64,000 nt of DNA from Collinsella sp. GTDB taxonomy: Bacteria > Actinomycetota > Coriobacteriia > Coriobacteriales > Coriobacteriaceae. The stretch spans positions 28,369 to 92,368 of the forward strand of contig DXMV01000017.1 of assembly GCA_019414055.1 (NCBI GenBank), in the 5' to 3' direction. The translations under genes were made by a program, and so were the position numbers. Shown here one piece after another: positions 43,586 to 53,543 of this stretch. Within the stretch, counting starts at the first letter, position 1. Every line of letters begins with the position of its first letter. The notes beneath the pieces are model-generated. The model ran no database searches. It was not told where the DNA came from and saw only the letters and a program-made list of their open reading frames with translations.

Positions 43586-43614
43586 TTGCCCAACTTCGGC
43601 TGTTTGGTTACTAT
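43586..43614 (+). promoter_or_regulatory. Promoter of tRNA-Ser
   Basis: TTGCCC (43586-43591) and TACTAT (43609-43614), 17 bp apart. Confidence 0.7.
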
Positions 43615-43628
43615 AGAACGGCTGTTAC

Positions 43629-43719
43629 GGAGAGCTGACCGAGAGGCCGAAGGTGCTCGCCTGCTAAGCGAGTATGCCCCAAAAGGGCATCTGGGGTTCG
43701 AATCCCCAGCTCTCCGCCA
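43629..43719 (+). tRNA. tRNA-Ser (anticodon GCT)
   Basis: A 91-nt tRNA with long variable arm, acceptor GGAGAGC/GCTCTCC, anticodon loop CTGCTAA, T-arm TGGGGTTCGAATCCCCA and encoded CCA. Confidence 0.95.
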
Positions 43720-43732
43720 GTATGAATTGAAA

Positions 43733-43759
43733 GAAGGGTCCCATCTGGGGCCCTTTTTT
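43733..43759 (+). terminator. Terminator of tRNA-Ser
   Basis: AGGGTCCC pairs with GGGGCCCT around ATCT, then TTTTT. Confidence 0.85.
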
Positions 43760-43760
43760 G

Positions 43761-43951
43761 GTGCGGAGAAAGGAGGCTGGGGATTCGAACCCGAGAGGGC
43801 ACGGGCGTTAAGCAAACGCGAATGCGTTTGTAGCCCGTGGGCGAAAAGCCGCTAGGCTTTGAAGCCGGAGGGCATGCGTAGCATGCCCGGACATCCCCAG
43901 CTCTCCGCCAGTAAGACTTTAAAGAGGGGTTCCGAAAGGGACCCTTTTTTA
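43761..43951. repeat. tRNA-anchored hairpin element, Ser locus
   Basis: It holds an inverted T-arm copy (CTGGGGATTCGAACCC, 43777-43792), hairpins AAACGC/GCGTTT (43814-43829) inside an outer CACGGGC/GCCCGTG stem, AAAGCC/GGCTTT and GGGCATGC/GCATGCCC, then a second tRNA-Ser tail. 43893-43913 repeats 43702-43722 exactly (21 bp, offset 191), and a diverged terminator follows. CTGGGGAT (43777-43784) pairs perfectly with ATCCCCAG (43893-43900). A further inverted T-arm piece (CTGGGGATTCG) follows at about 43968. Confidence 0.8.
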
Positions 43952-44040
43952 GTTGAACCACGTTAGCTGGGGATTCGGACCCTAAAAAAGAAGGCATCCG
44001 AAAGGATGCCTTCTTTCAGTGAGCGTATTGTTCTTCGGCC

Positions 44041-45381
44041 CTACACCTCAGGAGCCTTGGCTACGGTCTCGCTCTCGGCTGTGAGCGGTCGGTTGTCGAT
44101 GCGGCGGCCCAGGCGGTCGAGCTTCACGAGCAGCCACTCGATGGGATTGGGCCCCGTTCCTTCCTCGTCGGCGACCAGGTCCATAACGGCGATCTTGGTG
44201 CCGTCCTGCTTAAGCGTAACGCTGCCTACCTTGTCGCCCACGTGCACCGTGCCAGAAAGGTCATCGTAGCTAACCTTTTCGGTCACTTCGCCAGCGAGTG
44301 AGAACACCGTTGCCTGTGCGGCGGGGTCGGCGAGCGTGGCGTCGATCGTCTTGTCCGTCCAATCTGTCTGGCTAATGCGCGCCATGAGCGGGTTGCCGTT
44401 GGCGGTCTTCTCCTGCGTGTTGGCGATTGCGACCGTGGCCTTGTGGCCATAGTACCAGTTGGCAAGGGTGGCGGTATCGGTAAAGCGCTGGTCGGTGGTG
44501 GTGGAGTTCAAAACGACGGTGTAGATCTCGTCGCCGTCGCGGTTGTAGGCGCTCGTAAAGCAGTAGCCCGCGTCGTCGGTGGTGCCGGTCTTACCGCCAA
44601 TGTTTCCGTCCTGACCGAGCAAAACGTTGTGCGTGTCCATGGAATGCGAATGGTCTGAGCCATCGGCGCCCGTGACCTCAATCCAAGAATCCTCGCTCGC
44701 GACGACTTCACGAATCGTATCGTTTTTCATGGCTTCCCGCATCATCAGTGCCACGTCATGTGCTGTTGAGTGCATGTCGCCGGCCCACTCATCAAAGTCC
44801 AGACCGTGCGGGTTCTCAAAGACCGTGCCGGTGCAGCCGAGCTTTTTGGCGCGCTCGTTCATGGCCTTCACAAAGGTTGCCTCGGCATCTTTGGTCTTGG
44901 GGTCGATCTTTTTGCCCACGTACTCGGCAAGCACGATGGCGGCGTCGTTGCCCGAGGGGATCATCAGGCCGCGTAGTGCCTGCTCCACGGTGAGCTCGTC
45001 GCCTTCGAGCAGGCCGGCAGTCGAGTTGCCTACGGTGGCGGCAGCGTTGCTCACCGTGACCTTCTCGTCCATCTTGCAGTTTTCGACGGTCAGGATTGCG
45101 GTCATGACCTTGGTGATCGAGGCAATTTTTACCTGCTCATCGGCGCCGCGTCCATAGTAGACGGTGCCGTCCTTGCCCATAACAAGGGCATTAGTTGCCT
45201 CGATATCGGGCAGGTTTTCTGTCGTGATGCCGCGGACGTCGGCGGTCTTGCCACAGACGTCGTCGGTCGTGAGCACTTGGGCACCGGCAACAGCAGGTAC
45301 GCCGGCAACAAGGGCGATGGCGCAGGCAAAGCCGGCGGCAAGCTGGGCGGAGCGTTTTGCAAAAGAGATGAGGGACTTCAC
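44041..45381 (-). CDS. D-alanyl-D-alanine carboxypeptidase (penicillin-binding protein, S11 family)
   Basis: Trims the terminal D-Ala from peptidoglycan stem peptides outside the membrane. The 446-residue protein has a signal peptide (VKSLISFAKRSAQLAAGF to VAGAQ), SITK at 88-91, SGN at 143-145 and KTG at 263-265, the full serine-peptidase set. A beta-rich PBP5-type C-terminal domain follows (about 330-425). I chose GTG 45381 because a TATACT -10 at about 45418 leaves a normal leader. The open frame extends to 45492 and other starts (GTG 45417) are possible. It is divergent from a VanRS-like system. Confidence 0.9.
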   Translation of the reverse strand: MKSLISFAKRSAQLAAGFACAIALVAGVPAVAGAQVLTTDDVCGKTADVRGITTENLPDIEATNALVMGKDGTVYYGRGADEQVKIASITKVMTAILTVENCKMDEKVTVSNAAATVGNSTAGLLEGDELTVEQALRGLMIPSGNDAAIVLAEYVGKKIDPKTKDAEATFVKAMNERAKKLGCTGTVFENPHGLDFDEWAGDMHSTAHDVALMMREAMKNDTIREVVASEDSWIEVTGADGSDHSHSMDTHNVLLGQDGNIGGKTGTTDDAGYCFTSAYNRDGDEIYTVVLNSTTTDQRFTDTATLANWYYGHKATVAIANTQEKTANGNPLMARISQTDWTDKTIDATLADPAAQATVFSLAGEVTEKVSYDDLSGTVHVGDKVGSVTLKQDGTKIAVMDLVADEEGTGPNPIEWLLVKLDRLGRRIDNRPLTAESETVAKAPEV

Positions 45382-45578
45382 AGATTTCGCTTTCGACGGG
45401 ATGGTCTCTTCTGGCACTAGAGTATATCGTTTGCCGGCGACGACGATCGTTGCGTGCGCGCATGGCCCGCATTCGTGCTCGAATGGGCGCAAGGGTGCTT
45501 AAGGACGACTTAATCGCCCGCGCTTGTTGTGTGTGGCGGGCGCCGCCTCGGGCATAATGGAGCACGAGAGGAGCACGC

Positions 45579-46274
45579 ATGAACGAGCGCATACTGGTAG
45601 TTGATGACGAGAAGGCCATCGCCGACCTGGTTGGTATCTACCTTACAAAAGAGGGCTTTGACGTCCAGATCGCCTACAGCGGGGCCGATGCGGCCAAGGC
45701 AATTCTGGAACAAGAGTTTGACCTGGCACTGCTCGATGTCATGCTGCCCGATATCGACGGCTTTGAGCTGCTGCGTACCATCCGTGCCAGCCATACCTAT
45801 CCCGTAATTATGTTGACGGCACGCGATGCCCAGCAGGATAAGATCGAAGGCCTTTCGCTTGGCGCGGACGATTACGTGGTCAAGCCGTTCCGCCCGCTGG
45901 AGCTCATCGCGCGCGTTCATGCTCAGTTGCGTCGCTACACCAGCTATGGTAGCCGCGCGCAGGCGACCGAGTTGCCGACCCTCCAGCTCGACGGCCTCGA
46001 GATCAACCGTGACGCTCGCTCCGTGACGGTGGACGGTGCGCCGGTGCGCCTCACGCCCATCGAGTATTCCATCTTGCTGTATCTGGCCGAGCATCGCGGC
46101 AGCGTAGTGCCCGTGGAGGACCTGTTCCGCGCGGTGTGGAACGAGGACTTTATGCCCGGCTCCAACAATACGGTGATGGTGCACATTCGTCACCTGCGCG
46201 AAAAGATTGGTGACGACGCTCAGAAGCCGCGTTTTATCAAAAACGTCTGGGGCGTCGGCTACATCATCGAATAA
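45579..46274 (+). CDS. Response regulator, OmpR/PhoB family, VanR-like
   Basis: A 231-residue DNA-binding regulator. The receiver domain has VVDDEKAIADL, the phospho-acceptor Asp in LLDVMLPD near 51, LTAR and the Lys of VVKPF. The winged-helix domain (about 130-231) has VRLTPIEYSILLYL and HIRHLREKIGDD, ending NVWGVGYIIE. Sequence style and the downstream HDLRTPL kinase match VanRS-type systems, which in many Gram-positives control cell-wall genes. GAGAGGAGC precedes the ATG. Confidence 0.9.
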   Translation: MNERILVVDDEKAIADLVGIYLTKEGFDVQIAYSGADAAKAILEQEFDLALLDVMLPDIDGFELLRTIRASHTYPVIMLTARDAQQDKIEGLSLGADDYVVKPFRPLELIARVHAQLRRYTSYGSRAQATELPTLQLDGLEINRDARSVTVDGAPVRLTPIEYSILLYLAEHRGSVVPVEDLFRAVWNEDFMPGSNNTVMVHIRHLREKIGDDAQKPRFIKNVWGVGYIIE

Positions 46275-46300
46275 CGCTTTTCGCTTGTGAGGATATTGAT

Positions 46301-47539
46301 ATGACAAAAGACGATAGGCAGGCGTTCGAGGTGCCCGATCGGCTCTTTGAATATGTAAGGACAGTCGTCGATAATCGCGCGCTCGCGACGGTACTGCTCT
46401 TTTTGCTGAGTCTGCTGCTGATCGGCATTGATAACATCCCCGGTATCTTGGCGGTGCTACTCATCGGCTTCTTGCTGATCGATCGCTTTGAAATCGTGCG
46501 TCGTTGCGTGGTAATCGGCGGTGCCGCGTGGGTCATGACGCTGGCGATTGGCACCGTGGCACTCGGTGGCATTAAGGGACCGGTGCTGTTCGATGCCGGC
46601 TTTGTATTCAACATGCTTGGCTTTGTCCTAGCGCTTGCCGTGTGCGTCTTGTTCTTTTGCGGCCGCGCTCTGTACTACCAGGGCTATGAGCAGGGTGAGC
46701 AGCATTCTGACCGCGTGCTTGCCGCCCGTATTCAGGATCGCCTGATCGATCATCCCGACGCGTGGGACAATATCGACGGCGACTTCCTGGAGGTCGAGGG
46801 TGTGCTCAACCGCGTGCGCGATCGCGAGCGCAAAGTCCAGCAAGCCCTGCGTGACGAGTCACATCGCAAGGACGATTTGGTCACATACTTGGCGCATGAC
46901 CTGCGCACGCCGCTTGCCAGCGTGGTGGGCTACCTCTCGCTGTTGCAGGAGGCGCCCGATCTGCCGGTTGAGCAGCGCGCACACTTTACGGGCGTGGCGC
47001 TCGACAAGGCGCACCGACTCGACGCGCTTATTGAGGAGTTCTTTGATATCACGCGCTTTGACTTCCACGATATTGTGCTCACGCGCGGCTACGTCGACCT
47101 GGGATTGCTACTGGCGCAGGTGGCCGATGAGTTCTATCCCATTCTCAACGAGCAGCACAAAGATGTCCAAGTCGATGTGCGTGAGGACCTGACGGTGCTC
47201 GTAGATGGCGACAAGATGGCTCGCGTGTTCAACAACATCATGAAAAACGCCATCGCCTATAGCTACGAAGGATCGACCATCACGATTGAGGCTGGGTGCC
47301 AAGATGACGGTGGCGTGCGAATTCGTTTTATCAATCAGGGTGATCCGATTCCGGCGGCTAAGCTCAAGGTGATCTTTGAGAAGTTCTATCGCCTGGATGC
47401 GGCGCGCGCGACCAATCGCGGTGGCGCCGGGCTTGGCCTTGCCATCGCCAAGGAGATCGTTGCGGCGCACGGCGGCACGATCGCGTGCGAATCGACGCCC
47501 GAGCACACGATATTTACCATCGAGTTGCCGGCGGCATAG
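46301..47539 (+). CDS. Sensor histidine kinase, VanS-like
   Basis: The partner kinase of the regulator 26 bp upstream. The 412 residues hold several N-terminal membrane segments (about 28-50, 55-75, 80-100, 105-125), a short linker helix, a DHp domain with LAHDLRTPLASVVGYLSLL (phospho-His near 199) and a catalytic domain with the N box NNIMKNAIAYS near 310. A G box GGAGLGLAIAKEIV follows near 372. No extracellular sensing loop of any size is present, so it may sense in the membrane. The context next to a D,D-carboxypeptidase suggests cell-wall sensing, by inference. Confidence 0.9.
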   Translation: MTKDDRQAFEVPDRLFEYVRTVVDNRALATVLLFLLSLLLIGIDNIPGILAVLLIGFLLIDRFEIVRRCVVIGGAAWVMTLAIGTVALGGIKGPVLFDAGFVFNMLGFVLALAVCVLFFCGRALYYQGYEQGEQHSDRVLAARIQDRLIDHPDAWDNIDGDFLEVEGVLNRVRDRERKVQQALRDESHRKDDLVTYLAHDLRTPLASVVGYLSLLQEAPDLPVEQRAHFTGVALDKAHRLDALIEEFFDITRFDFHDIVLTRGYVDLGLLLAQVADEFYPILNEQHKDVQVDVREDLTVLVDGDKMARVFNNIMKNAIAYSYEGSTITIEAGCQDDGGVRIRFINQGDPIPAAKLKVIFEKFYRLDAARATNRGGAGLGLAIAKEIVAAHGGTIACESTPEHTIFTIELPAA

Positions 47540-47642
47540 TCAAGGTGCCCTTACAAACACTTGACAATGCGCTCACGTGCGTATGAGCCGCGATTTCTAC
47601 TATCGATACTGCTGAATTGATATCGATGTGGAGGTATGCGGT

Positions 47643-48518
<876 letters not shown>

Positions 48519-48582
48519 TACCATCTAGTACAGGCGCCTTTAGGGTTAAGATGCGGTCATGCCGGCCGCAAAGGGGTTCAAC

Positions 48583-49311
48583 ATGATCTATTACGTCGAG
48601 GACGATGACAACATCAGGGATTTGACGGTCTACGCACTGCGCAAGCAGGGAATCGAGGCCGAGGGCTTTTCGTGCGATGGCGAGTTTAAGGCCGCCGTGG
48701 CGCGACGGGTGCCCGATGCCGTGCTGCTCGACATCATGCTGCCCGATACCGACGGCTTGGCGATTATGCGTCGCCTGCGTGCCGATCGCCTGACGGCGAC
48801 GGTGCCCATTATGATGCTCACCGCCAAGGACACCGAGCTCGACAAGGTCATGGCGCTCGATGGCGGTGCCGACGATTACCTGACCAAGCCGTTCTCGCTT
48901 ATGGAACTCGCTAGCCGCTGCCGTGCGCTGCTGCGCCGCGGCGGCATGGTCAAGCAGGCGAGCGATGTGCTCAGCGTGGGCGATATCGTACTTTCGCCCA
49001 GCCACCGCGAAGTGACTGTTGCCGGTGAACCGCTCAAGCTCACGCTGCGCGAATTCGACCTGCTCGAGTACCTCATGCGCAAACCTGGCGTGGTCTTTAC
49101 CCGCGAGTCGCTGCTGCAGAGCGTATGGGGCTGGGACTTCGACGGCGGTTCGCGCACCGTCGACGTGCATGTGCAGACGCTCCGCCAAAAGCTCGGCGAG
49201 CATGCGAGCGCCATCGAGACGGTGCGCGGCGTGGGTTATCGCCTGGCCGAGCCTTCTGCCGCTGACGATGCCGAAGGTGCCGACAGCGCGGCTAGCGCAT
49301 CGGAGGAGTAA
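48583..49311 (+). CDS. Response regulator, PhoP/PhoB-like
   Basis: A 242-residue OmpR-family regulator. The receiver has YYVEDDDNIRDL, the Asp of LLDIMLPD near 48, MLTAKD and the Lys of LTKPF. The winged helix (about 130-230) has LTLREFDLLEYLM, ESLLQSVWGWDF and VHVQTLRQKLGE. The position between pstB and a HELKTPL kinase points to phosphate-starvation control. ATG 48583 has AAAGGGG 6 bases upstream; ATG 48559 is less likely. The tail is acidic and Ala-rich. Confidence 0.88.
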   Translation: MIYYVEDDDNIRDLTVYALRKQGIEAEGFSCDGEFKAAVARRVPDAVLLDIMLPDTDGLAIMRRLRADRLTATVPIMMLTAKDTELDKVMALDGGADDYLTKPFSLMELASRCRALLRRGGMVKQASDVLSVGDIVLSPSHREVTVAGEPLKLTLREFDLLEYLMRKPGVVFTRESLLQSVWGWDFDGGSRTVDVHVQTLRQKLGEHASAIETVRGVGYRLAEPSAADDAEGADSAASASEE

Positions 49312-49314
49312 CTC

Positions 49315-50739
49315 GTGGTCTTAGCCCCCCAGGGAAAACGCACCCTGTCGCATCGCGTGTTCGCGACGATTTTTCTTTGCGCTATGGCGGTTATCGTGGC
49401 GTTTACGGTGCTGGGCGCGTTCTTTGTGCAAAATACCCTGGCAGATGCCACGAGCGCCAACCTTTCGCAGGAAACCGAGCTTATTGCCGCTGCCTTAAAC
49501 GAGCAGCAGGAGCCCATCGCATTCTTGCGAAGCCTCGATCGCGAGGACCTTCGCATCACGCTGATCAATAAGGACGGATCGGTCGCCTACGACAACGAGG
49601 CGTCGCCTTCCATGTTGCCCAACCATGGCGATCGTCTCGAGGTGGTTGAGGCCCTTGAGAACGGCTCGGGTTCTGCGGAGCGCTCGAGCACCACGCTCGA
49701 CGAGATTATGCTATATCGCGCCGTGGCCCTTGATAACGGTCAGGTTGTTCGTTTGGCGCAAGCCCAGCCTGGCATTGCGGCGATTTTGCTCTCGCTGGTG
49801 GCGCCGATGCTGCTTATCGCGGCAGCGGGCGCGGTGCTCTCGTTTTTCCTTGCGCGCCGCGAATCCCGTGCCATCATCGCGCCGCTGCAAGAGGTCAATT
49901 TGGACCATCCGCGCCGTAGCTATGAGCATGCCTATGCCGAGATGGTTCCCATGCTCGAGCGTATTGAGTCCCAGCGCCAGGAGCTTAAACGCCAGATGGC
50001 GGTGCTTGCCGATAACGACCGCATGCGTCGCGAGTTCACGGCCAATATCACCCATGAGCTCAAGACCCCGCTTACGGCAATCTCGGGCTATGCCGAGCTC
50101 ATTGCGAACGGCATGGTCGAGGGTGAGGACGATCTGCGCACCTTTGGCGGCCGCATCTACCGTGAGGCGGGCCGTTTGGCGGCGCTCGTCAACGATATCC
50201 TCACGCTTTCCAACTTGGATGAGGCCGAGCGTGCGAGCGATGGCGAGGCGGTGCCCATTGGCTCCACGGAGCCCATTGAGCTTTCGCGTGCTATCTACGC
50301 GGTCGAGCAACGTCTTGAGCAGGTCGCTCGCCAGGCAAATGTGACGATAGGCCATGAGACCAAGCCTGTGGTCGTCGAAGGCGTAACGCGCCTGATCGAT
50401 GAGCTCATCTATAACCTGGCGAGCAACGCCATTCGCTACAACCGGCCCGGCGGTACGGTGACGTTGCGGTGCGGAACCAACGACGATGGGCACCCGTATC
50501 TGTCGGTTGCCGATACGGGTATTGGTATTGCGCCCGAGGAGCAGGGTAAGGTATTTGAGCGTTTCTATCGCGTTGACAAGAGCCGTTCTAAAGCGCGCGG
50601 TGGAACGGGTCTGGGTCTGGCAATCGTCAAGCATGCCGCCCTGTATCATCACGCCTCGCTCGATATGTCAAGCGAGTTGGGGGTGGGGACCACCATCACG
50701 GTGACGTTTCCCGTGCAACAGAACGAGCAGTTCGTGTAG
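49315..50739 (+). CDS. Sensor histidine kinase, PhoR-like
   Basis: The cognate kinase, 474 residues. An N-terminal membrane segment (about 15-38) and a second one (about 155-180) flank an extracellular domain of about 115 residues. A linker follows, then DHp FTANITHELKTPLTAISGYAELI with the phospho-His near 247 (quoted in part), N box NLASNAIRYNRPGG near 368 and G box GGTGLGLAIVKHAA near 432. The GTG at 49315 follows GGAGGAG. It begins 3 bp after the regulator. Confidence 0.9.
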   Translation: MVLAPQGKRTLSHRVFATIFLCAMAVIVAFTVLGAFFVQNTLADATSANLSQETELIAAALNEQQEPIAFLRSLDREDLRITLINKDGSVAYDNEASPSMLPNHGDRLEVVEALENGSGSAERSSTTLDEIMLYRAVALDNGQVVRLAQAQPGIAAILLSLVAPMLLIAAAGAVLSFFLARRESRAIIAPLQEVNLDHPRRSYEHAYAEMVPMLERIESQRQELKRQMAVLADNDRMRREFTANITHELKTPLTAISGYAELIANGMVEGEDDLRTFGGRIYREAGRLAALVNDILTLSNLDEAERASDGEAVPIGSTEPIELSRAIYAVEQRLEQVARQANVTIGHETKPVVVEGVTRLIDELIYNLASNAIRYNRPGGTVTLRCGTNDDGHPYLSVADTGIGIAPEEQGKVFERFYRVDKSRSKARGGTGLGLAIVKHAALYHHASLDMSSELGVGTTITVTFPVQQNEQFV

Positions 50740-50763
50740 CAGTACTGCAAACATGTGAATTTC

Positions 50764-50794
50764 ACGCCGCATCGGGGCTGCCGGTGCGGCGTTA
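50764..50794 (+). terminator. Hairpin after the PhoR-like kinase gene
   Basis: CGCCGCA and TGCGGCG, with an inner CGG/CCG pair, form a stem followed by TTAATGTT. It probably ends the kinase transcript. Confidence 0.6.
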
Positions 50795-50915
50795 ATGTTG
50801 CGCAACAATGGTGTAAGCGCTGTATCTTATGTATAGAGTTCGGACTTGGCAAAAAGATGCGATATCATATTAGCAGTTTTGTCGATATGAACTAGGGAAA
50901 TGAAAGGCAAGCTGC

Positions 50916-51572
50916 ATGACCCTTCTCGAACTGTTCCAGCTGCTTAAAAAGCACCTTAAGCTGGTCATCGCTCTCCCGGTGGTCTGCGCGATCGCCATGG
51001 GCGTCGTGTCCTTCACCATGATGGACAACACCTACACCGCCACGACGAGCATGTACATTCTCGCCAAGACCGATGGTAGCCAGACGAGCTACTACAACGA
51101 CCTGTCGGCGAGCCAGATGCTCTCCAACGATATCGCGACGTTGCTCGATAGCGACAGCGTCAAGAGCGGTGCTGCTAAGGAGCTGGGTCTTTCCAACTTG
51201 GATGATTACAAGGTGAGCGTTACGAGCGAGACCACGACTCGTGTCATTTCGCTGTCCGTGACCGGCGCCAGCCCCGACGGTGCCGCCGCTGTCGCCAATG
51301 CCATTGCCAACTCGGTGTCTACCGTGGCTCAGGACGTTGACGCCGCCCAGGCCGTCAACGTGATCGATAAGGCAAAGATCCCCAGCCAGCCCAGCGGCCC
51401 CAACCGCAAACTCTACATCGCGGTCGCCGCTCTGGCCGGCCTGTTCGTCGCCGTTGCAATCGTCGTGCTACTCGACATGCTCAATACCCGCGTCCGCTCC
51501 GTTGACGATGCCGTCGAGTTGCTCGGTGTGCCCGTTATCGGTCGTTTCCCCGTTGTGAAGGGCGGTAAGTAA
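50916..51572 (+). CDS. Wzz/CpsC-type chain-length determinant and BY-kinase activator
   Basis: A 218-residue membrane protein with two membrane segments (about 17-37 and 168-188) flanking an extracellular domain, the Wzz/YveK layout. It starts MTLLELFQLLKKHLKLVIALP and has the PSQPSGPNRKLYIAVAALAG proline-rich motif before the second segment. In monoderms this protein activates the cognate tyrosine kinase, encoded 4 bp downstream, through its cytoplasmic tail. GAAAGGC lies before the ATG. Confidence 0.87.
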   Translation: MTLLELFQLLKKHLKLVIALPVVCAIAMGVVSFTMMDNTYTATTSMYILAKTDGSQTSYYNDLSASQMLSNDIATLLDSDSVKSGAAKELGLSNLDDYKVSVTSETTTRVISLSVTGASPDGAAAVANAIANSVSTVAQDVDAAQAVNVIDKAKIPSQPSGPNRKLYIAVAALAGLFVAVAIVVLLDMLNTRVRSVDDAVELLGVPVIGRFPVVKGGK

Positions 51573-51575
51573 TTC

Positions 51576-52331
51576 ATGGCCCGTAAAAAGAAAACCAGCG
51601 ATACCCTCGCCTTTAGCAACGCAGCTAAGACGCTGCTGGCAAACATTCGCTTTGCGAGTGTCGATACGCCGATCAAGTCCATTACAGTGACGTCCTCCAT
51701 CCCTAACGAGGGCAAGTCCACCATTGCGGTCAACCTGGCTCAGGCCATTGCGACCAGCGGCAAGAGTGTCCTTCTCGTCGAGTGCGACATGCGTCACCGT
51801 ACGCTTGCCAACCTGCTGGGCCTCCGTCATTCCGGTGGCCTGTACGCCGTCCTTTCCGACCAGATGTCGATTGACGAGGCTGTCGTCGAAACCGGTCAGC
51901 CCAACTTCTTCTTCCTCGATGCTGAGCCGCGCATTCCCAACCCGGCTGACATTATCGCCTCGCGCCGCTTTGCCAAGCTGGTTGCCGCGCTGGAGGAGAA
52001 GTACCAGTACGTCATTTTCGATACGCCGCCCGTGGGCACCTTTGTCGATGCCGCCGAGGTCGCCGCGATTACCGACGGCACCATCTACGTTATCCGTGAG
52101 GACTTCGCCAAGCGCAACGAGATCCTTGCCGCCTTTGACCAGCTCAACAAGGCCGAGGTTAACGTAATTGGCACGGTCATGAACTGCTGCGAGACCTCGA
52201 GCCATGACTACTATTACTCTTACTATGGCGAGGACAAGGGCCAGAACAACGCCGTTGCCGGAGTTAACCCTGCTGTTGGCGGTGCCGCTGCAACGGGGAC
52301 CCCTGCGAAGGCGAAGCGTTTTAAGAAATAG
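51576..52331 (+). CDS. BY-family tyrosine kinase, CpsD/YwqD-like
   Basis: A bacterial tyrosine kinase that controls surface polysaccharide synthesis. The 251 residues contain Walker A SSIPNEGKSTIAVN near 42, Walker A' VLLVECDMRHRTLANLLG near 70 and Walker B YVIFDTPPVGTFVDA near 145. The C terminus has a tyrosine cluster (SHDYYYSYYGED near 213-224), the autophosphorylation site typical of these kinases. It is split from its membrane activator, as in Firmicutes. Confidence 0.92.
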   Translation: MARKKKTSDTLAFSNAAKTLLANIRFASVDTPIKSITVTSSIPNEGKSTIAVNLAQAIATSGKSVLLVECDMRHRTLANLLGLRHSGGLYAVLSDQMSIDEAVVETGQPNFFFLDAEPRIPNPADIIASRRFAKLVAALEEKYQYVIFDTPPVGTFVDAAEVAAITDGTIYVIREDFAKRNEILAAFDQLNKAEVNVIGTVMNCCETSSHDYYYSYYGEDKGQNNAVAGVNPAVGGAAATGTPAKAKRFKK

Positions 52332-52355
52332 CAACGACGCAGATAAGAGGGCGAT

Positions 52356-53003
52356 ATGAGAGACATCCACTGCCATATCCTGCCCGGTGTTGACGACGGC
52401 GCGGCGAACCTCGAGCAAAGCTTGGCGATGCTCGAGGCGGCCCGCGCCGTCGGCGTTACGCACGTGGTGTGTACGCCGCACTGCCGGGACCCGTATTTTG
52501 ACTTCGAAAAAATGTGGGAGGCCTATCGACTGCTTTGCGCGCATGCGGGCGATATGCATTTGCAGATGGGCTTTGAGGTCAATCATGCCAAGCTCATGGA
52601 TTTGGGCATCGAATGGGCCGATCGCCTGCATTTCGATGGCTCAAACGAGTTTTTGCTTGAGCTCTCGACGCGTGCTGATTCGTATGACTTTGAGGAATAC
52701 GAGAACACGATTTACGACTTGCAGTGTCGCGGTTACCAGGTGATTATTGCCCATCCCGAGCGCTATCGTGCGATTCAAAAGGATGTGAGCGTGGCTGAAC
52801 ACCTGGTCGACCTGGGCTGCAAATTGCAGGCTTCGGCGGACTTTATCGCAGGTGGACGATTCGGTCGCGAAAAGAAGCCAGCGCAGCGCCTGTTTAAGCA
52901 GGGCCTGTACAGCTATATCGCGAGCGATGCCCACAACGTGGGCCACTACGATTGCCTGGCAAAAGCACGCGCGAAGTTTAGCGTGGGAGCTCATTTCCGC
53001 TAA
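52356..53003 (+). CDS. PHP-domain tyrosine phosphatase, CpsB/YwqE-like
   Basis: Dephosphorylates the BY-kinase. The 215-residue protein has the PHP metal motifs DIHCHILPGVDDGA at 3-16, VVCTPHCRDP near 39 and the C-terminal ASDAHNVGHYD near 190, with IIAHPERY near 130. The order activator, kinase, phosphatase is the standard regulatory trio of capsule loci. No glycosyltransferase or polymerase genes follow in this window. Confidence 0.92.
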   Translation: MRDIHCHILPGVDDGAANLEQSLAMLEAARAVGVTHVVCTPHCRDPYFDFEKMWEAYRLLCAHAGDMHLQMGFEVNHAKLMDLGIEWADRLHFDGSNEFLLELSTRADSYDFEEYENTIYDLQCRGYQVIIAHPERYRAIQKDVSVAEHLVDLGCKLQASADFIAGGRFGREKKPAQRLFKQGLYSYIASDAHNVGHYDCLAKARAKFSVGAHFR

Positions 53004-53042
53004 AATTCTTCCCCAACGTTCGCATCGAATGAAGGGGCCGCT

Positions 53043-53543
53043 ATGGATATCCAACTTAAGACGGGTTGCTTTGAGGACGCGGCGCTGGTGCGCCGCGCCG
53101 TTTTTATGGACGAACAGGGCTACGAAAACGAGTTTGACGCTATCGACGAGGCTCCGAGTTGCATCCACGTGACGCTCTACGTTGACGGCGAGCTCGCTGG
53201 CTGTTCGCGCGTGTTTCCCGAGGAACTCGAGCGTATGGCCGACGCGGAGGCCCCGGTGTCGCCGGCGTGCGATATGGACGAAGGCGTCGCGGCGGGGGAG
53301 ACATACATTATGGGCCGCGTTGCGGTGCTATCTTCAATGCGCCGCCGCGGTCTGGCGAGCAAGATTGTCGAGGCCAGCGATACTGCCGCACGCGATGCTG
53401 GCGCCAAGCTCATAAAGTTGCATACACAGGAGTACGTGCTGCCGCTCTATGCCAAGGCGGGCTACACGCAGATCGCGCCGGTGGACTACGAAGACGAAGG
53501 CCAGCCGCATGCCTGGATGGCCAAACTGCTGGGCGACAGATAG
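53043..53543 (+). CDS. GNAT-family N-acetyltransferase
   Basis: A 166-residue acetyltransferase. The acetyl-CoA site is seen in YIMGRVAVLSSMRRRGLASKIV (about 96-117, quoted by its parts YIMGRVAVL and RRRGLASKIV), followed by KLIKLHTQEYVLPLYAKAGY. The N-terminal part (VRRAVFMDEQGYENEFD) and the overall layout resemble ElaA-like proteins of unknown substrate. AATGAAGGGG lies upstream of the ATG. Confidence 0.87.
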   Translation: MDIQLKTGCFEDAALVRRAVFMDEQGYENEFDAIDEAPSCIHVTLYVDGELAGCSRVFPEELERMADAEAPVSPACDMDEGVAAGETYIMGRVAVLSSMRRRGLASKIVEASDTAARDAGAKLIKLHTQEYVLPLYAKAGYTQIAPVDYEDEGQPHAWMAKLLGDR

